Source: Clostridia bacterium
GTDB taxonomy: Bacteria; Bacillota; Clostridia; Oscillospirales; Acutalibacteraceae
DNA length: 64,000 bases
Direction: 5' to 3'
Assembly (NCBI GenBank): GCA_017416485.1
Contig: JAFQCH010000018.1
Span: forward strand, 169,690 to 233,689
The position numbers and the translations under genes were made by a program. Position 1 is the stretch's first letter, and every line of letters begins with the position of its first letter. The notes under the pieces are model-generated. The model saw only the letters and a list, made by a program, of their open reading frames with translations, ran no database searches and was not told the DNA's origin. This document shows positions 9,357-19,004 of this stretch, in pieces.

Positions 9357-10235
9357 ATGACAAAAAGCATGACAGGCTTCGGCAGAGCCGGTGAACTTGT
9401 CGGTAATCTCAATATCACGGCAGAAATCAAAAGTGTCAATGCCCGCTACCTTGAATTTTATCCTAAAATCACGAAAGCATATTCTTTCATTGAAGAAAAG
9501 CTTCGTTCCTATGTGCAGGAAACCATTTCACGCGGTAAAGTTGAAATGACGGTCATCATTGATTCGCTGGATGAAGCAGATGTGATTGTTGAAATCAATC
9601 AATCCCTTGCTGCGGGGTATTATAATGCCGTTACCGCACTTGCCGAAAAATTCGGTCTGAATGCAGGTGACAGTGTTTCAATGCTTACCTCGCACAGTGA
9701 TATTTTTACCGTGCGCAAAGCACCCGCCGATGAAGAAGCTGTTTGGGCAGCTGTGAAAACGGTTGTTGAAAAGGCAGTGGCAAACTTTATTGCCATGCGC
9801 GAAACCGAAGGTGCAAAGCTCAAAGAAGATATTCTCAGCCGCGGTGCAAAGATTATTGAGCATGTCTGTTTTGTTGAAGAACGTTCTCCGCAGACCGTGC
9901 GTGAATACAATGAAAAAATGCTTTCCCGTATGCGCGAATTGCTGCAGGATGCAAAGGTGGATGAACAGCGTCTGCTTACGGAAGCTGCCATTTTTGCCGA
10001 TAAAGTTGCGGTGGATGAAGAAACAGTCAGACTGCGCAGTCACATTGCACAGCTTGGTGAAATTTTTAAAAGCGAAGAGCCCGTGGGCAGAAAACTTGAT
10101 TTCCTTGTGCAGGAAATAAACCGCGAAGCCAACACCATCGGCTCCAAGGCGCAGGATGTTGAAATTGCAAAGCGTGTAATTGAAATCAAGGCTGAAGTGG
10201 AAAAGATTCGCGAACAGATTCAGAATATAGAATAA
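9357..10235 (+). CDS. yicC: YicC/YloC family endoribonuclease
   Basis: A 292-residue member of the YicC family, which includes endoribonucleases acting on small RNAs and mRNA. The N-terminal signature KSMTGFGRAG and the C-terminal signature GRKLDFLVQEINREANTIGSK are both present, so the protein is complete. GAGGAAA sits 6-8 bases before ATG 9357. It begins the conserved block yicC - remA-like - gmk - rpoZ - priA - def - fmt - rsmB - rlmN - prpC - prkC - rsgA. Confidence 0.93.
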   Translation: MTKSMTGFGRAGELVGNLNITAEIKSVNARYLEFYPKITKAYSFIEEKLRSYVQETISRGKVEMTVIIDSLDEADVIVEINQSLAAGYYNAVTALAEKFGLNAGDSVSMLTSHSDIFTVRKAPADEEAVWAAVKTVVEKAVANFIAMRETEGAKLKEDILSRGAKIIEHVCFVEERSPQTVREYNEKMLSRMRELLQDAKVDEQRLLTEAAIFADKVAVDEETVRLRSHIAQLGEIFKSEEPVGRKLDFLVQEINREANTIGSKAQDVEIAKRVIEIKAEVEKIREQIQNIE

Positions 10236-10250
10236 AACGAGGGGATCCAT

Positions 10251-10478
10251 ATGAAACTTATCAATGTCGGTTTTGACAATGCTGTGAATGCGGATCGCAT
10301 TGTTGCTGTTGTTGCCCCCGACAGTGCCCCGATCAAGCGTCTGATGCAGGCAGCCAAAGAACAGGGCAGATTGTTGGATGCAACGCAAGGTAGAAAAACG
10401 GCATCGGTCATTATTACAGATTGTGATTATGTGATCTTATCATATCTGACAGCAGACAGAATCGTCGGAATGGATTAA
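10251..10478 (+). CDS. remA: RemA-like DUF370 regulatory protein
   Basis: A 75-residue DUF370 protein. In Bacillus subtilis the family member RemA (YlzA) is a DNA-binding activator of matrix genes; in Clostridia the same gene sits between yicC and gmk, as here, and its targets are not known. The family pattern is clear: INVGFDNAVNADRIVAVV at the start and GRKTASVIITD in the middle. It has a ribosome site (GAGGGG) eight to nine bases before ATG. Confidence 0.88.
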   Translation: MKLINVGFDNAVNADRIVAVVAPDSAPIKRLMQAAKEQGRLLDATQGRKTASVIITDCDYVILSYLTADRIVGMD

Positions 10479-10498
10479 AAAGAGCAGGAGAAGAACGG

Positions 10499-11059
10499 AT
10501 GGCAAATGAAAATACAGGCCGCTTGTTGATTATTTCCGGGCCTTCCGGCTGCGGCAAAAATACGGTTTATGATGCACTGGCTCTGCGCGACAAGGAAATC
10601 GGACAAACTGTATCCGCCACAACAAGAAAACCGCGTGACGGCGAACGCGACGGTGTCGATTATTATTTTATCACCGAAGAAGATTTTCTGAATAAAATCA
10701 ATAACAATGAATTTGTTGAACATGTTCACTATGCAACCAATTATTACGGCACGCTGCGCTCGGAAATTGACCGTGTGCTGAAACTGTATAAAAAAGTTGC
10801 TATGGTCATTGAAGTAAACGGAGCGTTGAATATTAAAAAGATGTACCCGGAAGCAGTTTCCGTGTTTTTGATGCCGCCGAGTAAAGAAGTGCTTGTGGAA
10901 CGCATCAATTGTCGTGGCACAATGGATGCAGATGAACTTGCGCGCAGAATGAAAACAGCGGAAGAAGAAATGCAGAAAAGCTGTGAATATGACTATGTAG
11001 TTGTCAATGATGTGCTTGAAAATGCAGTTGAAGAAATATATAATATTTTAAATTTATAA
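10499..11059 (+). CDS. gmk: Guanylate kinase
   Basis: Phosphorylates GMP to GDP in purine nucleotide synthesis and recycling. The 186-residue protein has the P-loop SGPSGCGKNT at about residues 14-23, the GMP-binding TTRKPRDGERDGVDYYF and the EVNGALNIK segment. The usual loop is GPSGAGKG/S, so the Cys and Asn positions are mild variants. It is slightly shorter than the common 200-residue form. The flanking genes (remA-like, rpoZ) give the standard Firmicute order. Confidence 0.95.
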   Translation: MANENTGRLLIISGPSGCGKNTVYDALALRDKEIGQTVSATTRKPRDGERDGVDYYFITEEDFLNKINNNEFVEHVHYATNYYGTLRSEIDRVLKLYKKVAMVIEVNGALNIKKMYPEAVSVFLMPPSKEVLVERINCRGTMDADELARRMKTAEEEMQKSCEYDYVVVNDVLENAVEEIYNILNL

Positions 11060-11074
11060 AAGGATGTATGAATC

Positions 11075-11281
11075 ATGATTAATGTTGACCTGAATACCTT
11101 GCTTAAGGACGGCATCAGCCGCTATTCCCTTGTTGTTGCAACCGCAAAGCGTGCAAGAGATATCACCGATCAAGCCATTGCTGAAAAGGAAAGCCTCATC
11201 GAAAAGCCTGTCACCTTGGCTGTTGCTGATTTTCAGAGTGAAAAATTTGCAATCGTTGAATCCAAAGATGCAGAATTCTGA
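11075..11281 (+). CDS. rpoZ: DNA-directed RNA polymerase omega subunit
   Basis: Small 68-residue RNA polymerase subunit that helps fold and assemble the beta-prime subunit. The RYSLVVATAKRARDI core matches the family, and the length is normal for Firmicutes. It starts 15 bases after gmk with AAAGGATG ahead of the ATG. The position between gmk and priA confirms the call. Confidence 0.93.
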   Translation: MINVDLNTLLKDGISRYSLVVATAKRARDITDQAIAEKESLIEKPVTLAVADFQSEKFAIVESKDAEF

Positions 11282-11289
11282 TTTGCAGG

Positions 11290-13764
11290 TTGAAAGATTT
11301 TCGTATTGCAAAGGTGGCTGTTGAAAACAGCACCTATCGTTTTGACAAACTGTTTTCTTATCTGATTCCTGACGCTCTGTCAGATACTCTTCTGCCGGGG
11401 TGTCGGGTTTTTGTGCCTTTCGGCAGGGGGAACACAAAAAGACAGGGTTTTGTTTTTGCAGTCGAAGATGCAAAAAAGGAAGAAAATTGCGAAAACTTAA
11501 AAGAAGTCTTCAGCGTCTTGGATGCCTTTCCAATTCTGAATGCAGAACTGATAAAAGTTGCCGAATTTCTTGCAGAGCAGACATTCTGTACTTATTTTGA
11601 GGCCGTCCGTGCATTGCTGCCCAAAGGACTTACCATGAAAACGGTGCGTTGCTACCGTGCGGCTGTTTCAGCAGATACGGCAGAAATGGAGGCTCTTTCG
11701 GACGATGAAAAACTTGTGTTGCAAGCTGCTTTAAAACGCGGCGATTTTGTGCCTGAACGAACCTTGCTGAAGGTTTTGCAGCTGAAAGAAGACAACGGTG
11801 TGCTTCGCAATCTGCAAAAACGTGGTCTTCTTGAAGCAAACCGCAGTGTTTTGCGAACGGGCGGTGAGAAAAATATTTCACTTGTACGGTTAACGGATCC
11901 TGCCATGGAAACTGAAGATTATGACTTGACGCCACGACAGGCAACGGTTTATGCCTTGTTGCGTGATGTTACTGCCGCATCCGTAAAAGAGCTTTGTTAC
12001 TATTGCGGCTGTACATCTGCTGTTGTTGCGGCGTTGATCAAAAAAGGTGCTGCGGAATTTTTTGAAGTAAAAGTGGATCGCAGTCCGGGAAAGAATTTTT
12101 CCGCAGACAACAGAACCATTGAACAGTTAAAACTGAATGAATCGCAGAATAAGGCTTTTCAATCACTGTATGAAGCTTACAGTACAAAGCAACGAAGAAC
12201 AGCCCTTTTGTTTGGTGTTACGGGAAGCGGAAAAACCAGTGTTTACCTGAAACTGATCGATGCTGTGCTGCAAGAGGGGAAAAACTGCATTGTTCTTGTT
12301 CCTGAAATTTCTTTGACTCCGCAAACCGTATCCGTTTTTTCTTCTTATTTTGGTTCACAAGTGGCGGTTCTGCACAGCAGTTTGTCTGTCGGTGAACGTT
12401 ATGATGAATGGCAACGAATCAAAAACGGCGATGTGCGTATTGTTGTCGGAACAAGAAGTGCAGTGTTTGCACCGCTGGATAATATCGGACTGATCGTTAT
12501 TGATGAAGAACAGGAACATACGTATAAATCAGAAATGACACCGCGGTATCATGCGCGCGATGTTGCCGAATTTCGCTGTAAAAATCACAATGCACTGTTG
12601 GTGCTGGCATCAGCGACCCCTTCTGTGGAATCGTATGCCTATGCTTTGAACGGGCGTTATCTGCTTTGTGAATTGGCAGGGCGTTATGGAACGGCAGTGT
12701 TGCCGACGGTCAGCACAGTGGATATGAGCGACAAGACCTTGCGCGACCCGTTTTTTGCAGTTTCCAAGCCGTTGGCGGCTGAAATCGAAAAAAATCTTGC
12801 AAACAAGCAGCAGACTATGCTGTTGATGAACCGCAGAGGATACAATACCTTTGTTGTGTGCAGTTCCTGCAAAAAGGTAATGACTTGCCCGTCATGCAGT
12901 ATTTCTCTGACTTATCATGCTGCAAATAATCGGTTGATGTGCCATTATTGCGGGTATTCAACCCCGTTTGCAGAAAATTGCCCGTCCTGCGGTGAGCATA
13001 ATATTCGCTATTCCGGGGTTGGAACACAGCGTCTGGAAGAAGAACTGCAACACCGCTTCCGTGAAGCGAGAATTCTGCGCATGGATGCTGATACCGTCGG
13101 TGTGCGCCATGCGCATTCGGATGCGCTTTCTGCCTTTGAACGCGGAGAATATGATATTCTTCTCGGCACACAGATGATAGCAAAGGGACTTGATTTTCCG
13201 AAAGTCACCCTTGTTGGTGTCATAAACATAGATCAGCAGGTTTATAATGATGACTACCGATCTGCTGAAAATTCATTTGATCTTCTGACCCAGGTCGTCG
13301 GCCGTGCAGGGCGTTCCGGCTTACCCGGACGCGCCATCATACAGACTATGGTACCCGAAAACGGTGTGCTTGCACTGGCATCACGGCAAGATTACAAAAA
13401 GTTTTTTGCGGATGAAATCAAAATCCGCAAATCTATGATCTATCCGCCGTATTGTGATATTTGTTTGCTTGGTTTTACCGGGGAAGATCAGTTCAAGGTC
13501 ACAAGCACCGCGCGTCTGTTTCTTGAAGCACTGATCGAAGAAAATAACAAAATTCCAACACCGCATAAGATGATTGTCTTGGGGCCCCAACCGCCGCGCA
13601 TTGCCAAAATCAGCAATAAATTCAGACAGCGGTTGCTGATCAAGTGTAAAAACACTGCCTCATTCAGAGAATTCTTAAGTCGGTTACTCAAACAATTTGA
13701 CGGAAATAAAGAATTTAAAGATATAGCAATTTTTGCGGATATGAATCCGCTTACATCACTATAA
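11290..13764 (+). CDS. priA: Primosomal protein N' (replication restart helicase)
   Basis: PriA recognises stalled forks and loads the replicative helicase. The 824-residue protein has an N-terminal DNA 3'-end-binding domain, Walker A GVTGSGKTS, the DEAH-like VIDEEQEHTYKSE, a zinc region with paired Cys (CSSC, CPSC, CHYC, CPSC at about 520-570) and helicase motifs such as QMIAKGLDFP and VVGRAGR. The start is TTG 11290 with a weak AGGT upstream, eight bases after rpoZ; the protein MKDFRIAKVAV fits the family start. Complete. Confidence 0.95.
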   Translation: MKDFRIAKVAVENSTYRFDKLFSYLIPDALSDTLLPGCRVFVPFGRGNTKRQGFVFAVEDAKKEENCENLKEVFSVLDAFPILNAELIKVAEFLAEQTFCTYFEAVRALLPKGLTMKTVRCYRAAVSADTAEMEALSDDEKLVLQAALKRGDFVPERTLLKVLQLKEDNGVLRNLQKRGLLEANRSVLRTGGEKNISLVRLTDPAMETEDYDLTPRQATVYALLRDVTAASVKELCYYCGCTSAVVAALIKKGAAEFFEVKVDRSPGKNFSADNRTIEQLKLNESQNKAFQSLYEAYSTKQRRTALLFGVTGSGKTSVYLKLIDAVLQEGKNCIVLVPEISLTPQTVSVFSSYFGSQVAVLHSSLSVGERYDEWQRIKNGDVRIVVGTRSAVFAPLDNIGLIVIDEEQEHTYKSEMTPRYHARDVAEFRCKNHNALLVLASATPSVESYAYALNGRYLLCELAGRYGTAVLPTVSTVDMSDKTLRDPFFAVSKPLAAEIEKNLANKQQTMLLMNRRGYNTFVVCSSCKKVMTCPSCSISLTYHAANNRLMCHYCGYSTPFAENCPSCGEHNIRYSGVGTQRLEEELQHRFREARILRMDADTVGVRHAHSDALSAFERGEYDILLGTQMIAKGLDFPKVTLVGVINIDQQVYNDDYRSAENSFDLLTQVVGRAGRSGLPGRAIIQTMVPENGVLALASRQDYKKFFADEIKIRKSMIYPPYCDICLLGFTGEDQFKVTSTARLFLEALIEENNKIPTPHKMIVLGPQPPRIAKISNKFRQRLLIKCKNTASFREFLSRLLKQFDGNKEFKDIAIFADMNPLTSL

Positions 13765-13805
13765 ATAAGAAAGGAAATGTGCAATTTTGCACAAGGAGAA
13801 AATGT

Positions 13806-14273
13806 ATGGCTTTGCGTACAATCAGAACCGATGATGATCCTATCCTGCGTAAAAAGAGCAGACCTGTTGAAAATTTTGATGAACGTCTTTTTGAATTGCT
13901 TGATGACATGAAAGATACTCTTATCAAAGCCGAAGGACTCGGTCTTGCCGCTGTGCAGGTCGGTGTGCTTCGCCGTGTTGTCATTATCAATATGGACGGC
14001 AAATTTGTGGAACTCATCAATCCCGAAATTGTTAAGCAAGAAGGTGAGCAGAAAGAAGCAGAAGGCTGCCTTTCTTTGCCGCGCCGTGCAGGTGTTACCA
14101 AAAGGCCGTATTCCGTGCGCATTCATGCGTTTGACCGCTTTGGAAAGAAGCATGCTTATAACGGCACGGAGTTGATGGCACGTTGCTTCTGCCATGAAAT
14201 TGACCATCTGGACGGCATTCTCTATTCTGACCGTCTTGCACCCGGTGAAACCCTGTATCCGACGGAGGGATAA
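13806..14273 (+). CDS. def: Peptide deformylase
   Basis: Iron-dependent enzyme that removes the formyl group from new N-terminal methionines. The three family motifs are present: GLGLAAVQVG, EGCLSLP and HEIDHLDG. From ATG 13806, which follows AAGGAGAA by six bases, the product is 155 residues, the usual size for this type. A nine-residue in-frame extension from 13779 has no ribosome site. It is followed two bases later by fmt, the enzyme adding the formyl group to initiator tRNA. Confidence 0.95.
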   Translation: MALRTIRTDDDPILRKKSRPVENFDERLFELLDDMKDTLIKAEGLGLAAVQVGVLRRVVIINMDGKFVELINPEIVKQEGEQKEAEGCLSLPRRAGVTKRPYSVRIHAFDRFGKKHAYNGTELMARCFCHEIDHLDGILYSDRLAPGETLYPTEG

Positions 14274-14275
14274 AA

Positions 14276-15211
14276 ATGCGTATTGTTTTTATGGGCACAC
14301 CCGATTTTGCGGTTCCTAGTTTAAAAGCATTGTATGAAAACGGACATGAGATTACATTGGTTGTTACCCAACCCGATAAGCCGCAGGGTAGAAAACAGAT
14401 TCTGACTCCGTCGCCCGTCAAGGAGTTTGCAACAGCACATAATATTCCTGTTTATCAGCCCGCTTCTATGAAAACGCAGGAAGCCTATGAGCGCATTGTT
14501 GCAGAACAGCCGGACTACATTGTTGTTATTGCGTTCGGCAAAATCTTGCCGCAAACTGTGCTGGATATTCCGAAATATGCTTGCATCAATGTGCACGGCT
14601 CGCTTCTGCCGCGTTACAGAGGTGCCGCACCGATTCAATGGTCCGTGCTCAACGGCGATACCGTAACAGGGGTTACCACCATGCTGATGGATGCGGGAAT
14701 TGATACGGGCGATATTCTTTTGCAAAAAGAAACGCCGCTTGATCCCCTTGAAACAGCAGGGGAATTGTTTGACCGTCTTGCAGAATTGTCTGCTCCCGTT
14801 TTGCTTGAAACGCTTGATTTGTTTGCAAAAGGTGAAATTGCCCCCATAAAACAAAACAATGAAAAAGCAGATTATGTAACGATTCTCAAAAAGGAAAATG
14901 CTTTGATTGACTGGACAAGAGATGCAAAATCCTTGCACGATCATGTCAGAGGTATGAATCCTTGGCCTGTTGCTTTTACAAAACTCGGCGGAAAAACTTT
15001 GAAAATATTTGAAACGCGTGTCAGCGAACGTGTTTTTGGACATGATATCGGTGAAGTAACGGCTTGTGACGGTAAGTTGTTTGTGCGTTGCGGTGCCGAT
15101 TCCTGCTTGCAGATTTTGTCTTTGCAACTTGAGGGCGCTAAAAGACTGGAGGCAGATGTGTTTCTGCGCGGCAGATCTTTTGTTGAAAAAACGATTTTAG
15201 GTATTGATTAA
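14276..15211 (+). CDS. fmt: Methionyl-tRNA formyltransferase
   Basis: Formylates initiator Met-tRNA using 10-formyl-tetrahydrofolate. The 311-residue protein starts MRIVFMGTPDFAVPSL and carries the catalytic SLLPRYRGAAPIQW loop and the DTGDIL region, with a C-terminal tRNA-binding domain (about 205-305). The short gap from def and shared purpose indicate one transcript. No anomalies. Confidence 0.96.
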   Translation: MRIVFMGTPDFAVPSLKALYENGHEITLVVTQPDKPQGRKQILTPSPVKEFATAHNIPVYQPASMKTQEAYERIVAEQPDYIVVIAFGKILPQTVLDIPKYACINVHGSLLPRYRGAAPIQWSVLNGDTVTGVTTMLMDAGIDTGDILLQKETPLDPLETAGELFDRLAELSAPVLLETLDLFAKGEIAPIKQNNEKADYVTILKKENALIDWTRDAKSLHDHVRGMNPWPVAFTKLGGKTLKIFETRVSERVFGHDIGEVTACDGKLFVRCGADSCLQILSLQLEGAKRLEADVFLRGRSFVEKTILGID

Positions 15212-15224
15212 GGAAGTGGGATAA

Positions 15225-15914
15225 ATGTATTTTGATCCTTATTATCTGATGTTTGTTGTTCCCGCTTTTCTTTTGGCATTGGGTGCACAAATTCTTGTAA
15301 AGAGCACCTATAAAAAAATGTCTAAAGAAATGAATGCACGCGGTGTCACAGGTGCGCAGGCTGCCATGGCAGTGCTTCGTCATTACGGCATCACCGATGT
15401 GCGTGTTGAGGCAACAAGAGGAAAACTGACAGACCATTATGACCCGAAAAATAAGGTGATCCGCTTGTCGGAAGGTGTATATAATACTTCTTCCGTTGCC
15501 GCTGTCGGCATTGCTGCGCACGAAGCGGGACATGCCGCACAGCATGCACAAAGTTATGCACCTATTCGTGTCAGAAACGCGATTTTGCCTGTTTGCAACA
15601 TTGCCTCCTATGCAGGTATTCCGCTTGCAATGATTGGTTTTTTCCTTGGTTTTGAACCGTTGATTATTGTTGGCCTTGCCCTTTATTCCGCAATTGCTGT
15701 TTTTCAGCTTGTTACCCTGCCTGTGGAATTCAATGCAAGCGGCAGAGCTTTGGCGGTTATCAATGAAACAGGACTTCTCGGCGACGAAGAAAAATCCAAA
15801 GCCGCAAAAGTGCTTCGTGCGGCTGCCATGACCTATGTAGCTTCACTTGCCGTAACCCTTGCAAACTTACTTCGTTTTGTTATGATATTCCTCGGTGGAA
15901 AACGCCGCAGATAG
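15225..15914 (+). CDS. YugP-like neutral zinc metallopeptidase
   Basis: A 229-residue membrane-embedded metallopeptidase of the YugP/Zn_peptidase_2 family. An N-terminal membrane helix (about 5-25) is followed by the zinc motif HEAGH in AAHEAGHAAQH near residue 105 and then two further hydrophobic segments. VEFNASGRAL downstream contributes to the family signature. Substrates are unknown. The gene regularly occurs between fmt and rsmB in Clostridia, as here. GGAAGTGGG precedes the ATG. Confidence 0.9.
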   Translation: MYFDPYYLMFVVPAFLLALGAQILVKSTYKKMSKEMNARGVTGAQAAMAVLRHYGITDVRVEATRGKLTDHYDPKNKVIRLSEGVYNTSSVAAVGIAAHEAGHAAQHAQSYAPIRVRNAILPVCNIASYAGIPLAMIGFFLGFEPLIIVGLALYSAIAVFQLVTLPVEFNASGRALAVINETGLLGDEEKSKAAKVLRAAAMTYVASLAVTLANLLRFVMIFLGGKRRR

Positions 15915-15924
15915 GAGATTTAAT

Positions 15925-17220
15925 ATGGCAACTGCGCGAGATTGCGCTTTTGATGTTTTGCAGAAGATGGAGCGCGACGGTGCGTATTCAACGGTCGCAC
16001 TGCGTTCTTATTTCAGCCGTACCGAATTGTCCCCGCAGGACATTCAACTTGCCACTGCTTTGGTTTTCGGCGTAACGGAACGGAAATTAACGCTCGACTA
16101 TTTTCTTGCAAAACACCTGAGCCAACCAATCAAAAAACTCAAACCGCAGGTGTTGACCATTCTGCGTATCGGGGCTTATCAATTGCTGTTTATGGATAAG
16201 ATTCCTGCAAGTGCCGCTGTGAATGAAGCCGTGAAGTCTGTTAAAAAGAACGGTTGTGCATTTGCGGCAGGGCTTGTGAATGCCGTGTTGCGTAAGGTTG
16301 CGGCAGCAGGTGTTACATATCCGCAGACAGACAATCCCGTGTATGATTGCAGCATCCGCTATTCCTGCCCGGAATGGCTTGTTTCTCATTTTATAACCGC
16401 ATACGGGATGCAGAGTGCAGAACAGATTTTGTCTGCATCACAAGGTGAAAATCATTTGTATATCCGTGTTAATACACTGAAAACCACAACAGATGCGTTG
16501 CGTTCTGTGCTGCAGAATGATGGTATTGAAACCGTTTGCGTGGAAGATCTTCCCAATGCTTTGATTCTGAAAAATGTTGGTGATATAACCCGCTTGCAGG
16601 CATTTGCCGACGGTTTGTTTTTTGTGCAGGATTATTCCTCTCAATTATGTTGTGAGATGCTGGATGCGCAGGAAGGTGATTTTCTTGTGGATTGCTGTGC
16701 AGCTCCCGGCGGAAAAAGTTTTACATCCTGCTGTAAAATGAATAACAGAGGAAAAGTTTTGTCTTGTGATCTGCATCCGTTCAAAACCGATATGATTTCA
16801 GAAAACGCAAAGCGTTTGGGGTTAACATGCCTGCAAACCGTGTGTTCCGATGCTGTGTATCTGAAAAACACCGTCAAAAACGCAGACCGTGTTTTGTGTG
16901 ATGTGCCGTGCTCCGGGCTTGGTGTGATCGGCAGAAAACCCGAAATCAGATACAAAGATAAAACCGAAATAGACCTTTTACCTGCCTTGCAGTTGAAAAT
17001 ACTGACTTCCTGTTCCGAAATGGTTAAATCCGGCGGCATACTTGTATATTCCACCTGTACGCTCAATCCTGCCGAAAATGAAGATGTTTGTTCTGCATTT
17101 CTGCAAAACAATCCTTCATTTGAGGCTGTTGGCAGCTTTTTAACTGTGATTCCCGACGGAACTAAGGACGGATTTTTTGTCGCAAAAATGAGAAAAAAAG
17201 CGGAGGAAGCGCCATGCTGA
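15925..17220 (+). CDS. rsmB: 16S rRNA (cytosine-967-C5)-methyltransferase
   Basis: The 431-residue protein has an N-terminal NusB-like RNA-binding domain (about 1-140) and a SAM-dependent methyltransferase domain with CCAAPGGKS (SAM loop), DVPCSGLGVIGR (one catalytic Cys) and VYSTCTLNPAENED (the nucleophilic Cys). ATG 15925 follows TAGGAGAT; the in-frame extension to 15895 would overlap the peptidase gene and is unsupported. The stop overlaps the rlmN start by seven bases. Confidence 0.95.
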   Translation: MATARDCAFDVLQKMERDGAYSTVALRSYFSRTELSPQDIQLATALVFGVTERKLTLDYFLAKHLSQPIKKLKPQVLTILRIGAYQLLFMDKIPASAAVNEAVKSVKKNGCAFAAGLVNAVLRKVAAAGVTYPQTDNPVYDCSIRYSCPEWLVSHFITAYGMQSAEQILSASQGENHLYIRVNTLKTTTDALRSVLQNDGIETVCVEDLPNALILKNVGDITRLQAFADGLFFVQDYSSQLCCEMLDAQEGDFLVDCCAAPGGKSFTSCCKMNNRGKVLSCDLHPFKTDMISENAKRLGLTCLQTVCSDAVYLKNTVKNADRVLCDVPCSGLGVIGRKPEIRYKDKTEIDLLPALQLKILTSCSEMVKSGGILVYSTCTLNPAENEDVCSAFLQNNPSFEAVGSFLTVIPDGTKDGFFVAKMRKKAEEAPC

Positions 17221-18248
17221 CGGATATTCGTTCATTATTGCCGGAGGAATTGACCGCAGTTTGCAAAGAAATGGGGCTTCCGGCATTTCGCGCAAAGCAA
17301 ATTTTTCGTTGGTTGCATGTGGATTGTGTTGATTCGTTTGATGAAATGACAAACCTTTCGCTGAAATTGCGCGAAGAATTACAAGCAAGGTTTGAAATTT
17401 TTAATTGTACTATTGAAAATAAACAAGTTTCGGTGTATGATAGTACTGTTAAGTATCTTTTTCGACTGCACGACGGTGAGTTCGTGGAATCCGTATTGAT
17501 GAAATATAAATACGGTTATTCGCTTTGTGTTTCTTCCCAGGTCGGATGCAGAATGGGTTGCACCTTTTGTGCTTCCACACTCGGCGGTGTGGTGCGCAGC
17601 CTGACCGCATCCGAAATTCTTGCACAAATCATAGCCGCACAAAAAGATGCCCTTGTTCGTGTTTCTCATGTTGTTATGATGGGAATGGGCGAACCGCTTG
17701 ATAATTATGATAACACCTTGCGGTTTTTGCAGCTTGCAAGCCATGCAGACGGCTTGAATCTGAGCATGCGCAATATTTCGCTTTCCACCTGCGGTATTGT
17801 GCCGAATATTTACCGTTTGGCAGAGGAAAAATTGCAATTGACTCTTTCGGTGTCTTTGCATGCTCCGAATGATGCGCTGCGTTCTTCGATGATGCCCGTC
17901 AATAAAAAATGGAATGTTGATACATTGCTGGCATCTTGCCGCGAGTACATTGAAAAAACATCCAGACGCATTTCCTTTGAATATTCCATGGTGCGCGGCG
18001 TGAATGACAGTGACGATTGCGCGCGCGAATTGGCAAAAAAGCTCAAAGGTATGCTGTGTCATATCAATCTGATTCCAGTGAATGCCGTTGATGAAACGGG
18101 TTGTGTCGGCAGCACGCCGCAACGGGTGCAGCAATTTGCCGCCATTCTGGAATCCTGCGGGCTGACTGTTACGGTCCGCCGCACATTGGGCGCAGATATT
18201 GATGCCGCCTGCGGCCAATTGAGAAAAAAGAAAATGAAAGGGGAGTGA
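17214..18248 (+). CDS. rlmN: Dual-specificity rRNA/tRNA methyltransferase RlmN (radical SAM)
   Basis: RlmN methylates C2 of A2503 in 23S rRNA and A37 in some tRNAs. The 344-residue protein contains the radical-SAM CxxxCxxC cluster site as CRMGCTFC, the GMGEPLDN motif and a catalytic Cys near the C-terminus in GCVGSTP-ADIDAACGQL context. A Cfr-type resistance function is unlikely, given the housekeeping context and RlmN-like N-terminal accessory domain. It overlaps rsmB by seven bases and is followed by prpC. Confidence 0.94.
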   Translation: MLTDIRSLLPEELTAVCKEMGLPAFRAKQIFRWLHVDCVDSFDEMTNLSLKLREELQARFEIFNCTIENKQVSVYDSTVKYLFRLHDGEFVESVLMKYKYGYSLCVSSQVGCRMGCTFCASTLGGVVRSLTASEILAQIIAAQKDALVRVSHVVMMGMGEPLDNYDNTLRFLQLASHADGLNLSMRNISLSTCGIVPNIYRLAEEKLQLTLSVSLHAPNDALRSSMMPVNKKWNVDTLLASCREYIEKTSRRISFEYSMVRGVNDSDDCARELAKKLKGMLCHINLIPVNAVDETGCVGSTPQRVQQFAAILESCGLTVTVRRTLGADIDAACGQLRKKKMKGE

Positions 18249-18254
18249 TATTTT

Positions 18255-18983
18255 TTGCATTATGCAATGAAAACGGATATCGGACGTGTGCGTGAACTGA
18301 ATGAAGATGCCTGCAATTGCGGTTCCTTTTCCGACTCATTTGCCTGGGCTGTTGTGTGTGACGGCATGGGCGGTGCATTGGCAGGAGAGGTTGCTTCCAA
18401 TTCGGCTGTTGATTATATAACAGAAAGAATCCGCCGTGCCTACAGACGCGATATGTCTGAAACTTCAGCGGGCTATTTGCTGACAACTGCCATCATCGCA
18501 TCCGGAATTCTTATTTGTGATGACAGCAAAAAAAATGCGGTGCACGAAGGCATGGGAACCACGGTGGTTGCTTGTATTGCGCTGAAAAATACTCTGGTTT
18601 GTGCGAATGTGGGCGACAGCCGCGGATATCTTTTTACAAAAAAAGGCTTGCGCCGGATTACGCACGATCACTCTCTTGTGCAGGAATTGATTGATGCAGG
18701 CAAGCTTTCGGAACAGGATGCCGAATCTTTTCCGCACAGAAATATTATCACAAGAGTATTGGGAACAGAAGAGAATGTGGATGTTGATATTTTTACGGTT
18801 CCCTTTGCCGCCCATGATCGTTTTTTGCTGTGCACGGATGGTTTGACCAATATGGTCAGCGAAAAACGCATTGCAGAACTTCTGAAGACTGCAAATGTTG
18901 AGGAGGCGGCGGAAATTTTGATTAAAGAAGCAAATAAAAACGGCGGCACGGACAATATAACCGTTGCTGTTATCGAAAAATAA
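18255..18983 (+). CDS. prpC: PP2C-family serine/threonine phosphatase
   Basis: A 242-residue soluble PPM phosphatase that reverses phosphorylation by the PASTA kinase encoded next. Metal-binding motifs are present: RELNEDAC, VVCDGMGGALAG, NVGDSRGYL and GGTDNITV. The start is TTG 18255, about eight bases after AAAGGGGAGTG; ATG 18267 (MKTDIGRVREL) is an alternative that would lose only four residues. The order rlmN-prpC-prkC-rsgA is conserved in Firmicutes. Confidence 0.94.
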   Translation: MHYAMKTDIGRVRELNEDACNCGSFSDSFAWAVVCDGMGGALAGEVASNSAVDYITERIRRAYRRDMSETSAGYLLTTAIIASGILICDDSKKNAVHEGMGTTVVACIALKNTLVCANVGDSRGYLFTKKGLRRITHDHSLVQELIDAGKLSEQDAESFPHRNIITRVLGTEENVDVDIFTVPFAAHDRFLLCTDGLTNMVSEKRIAELLKTANVEEAAEILIKEANKNGGTDNITVAVIEK

Positions 18984-19004
18984 AAAGGAGTGACGGCCGT
19001 TTTG

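Noticed and set aside
17214..18248. Cfr-type antibiotic-resistance methyltransferase
   Set aside because: The gene sits in the conserved rsmB-rlmN-prpC-prkC-rsgA block and fits housekeeping RlmN.
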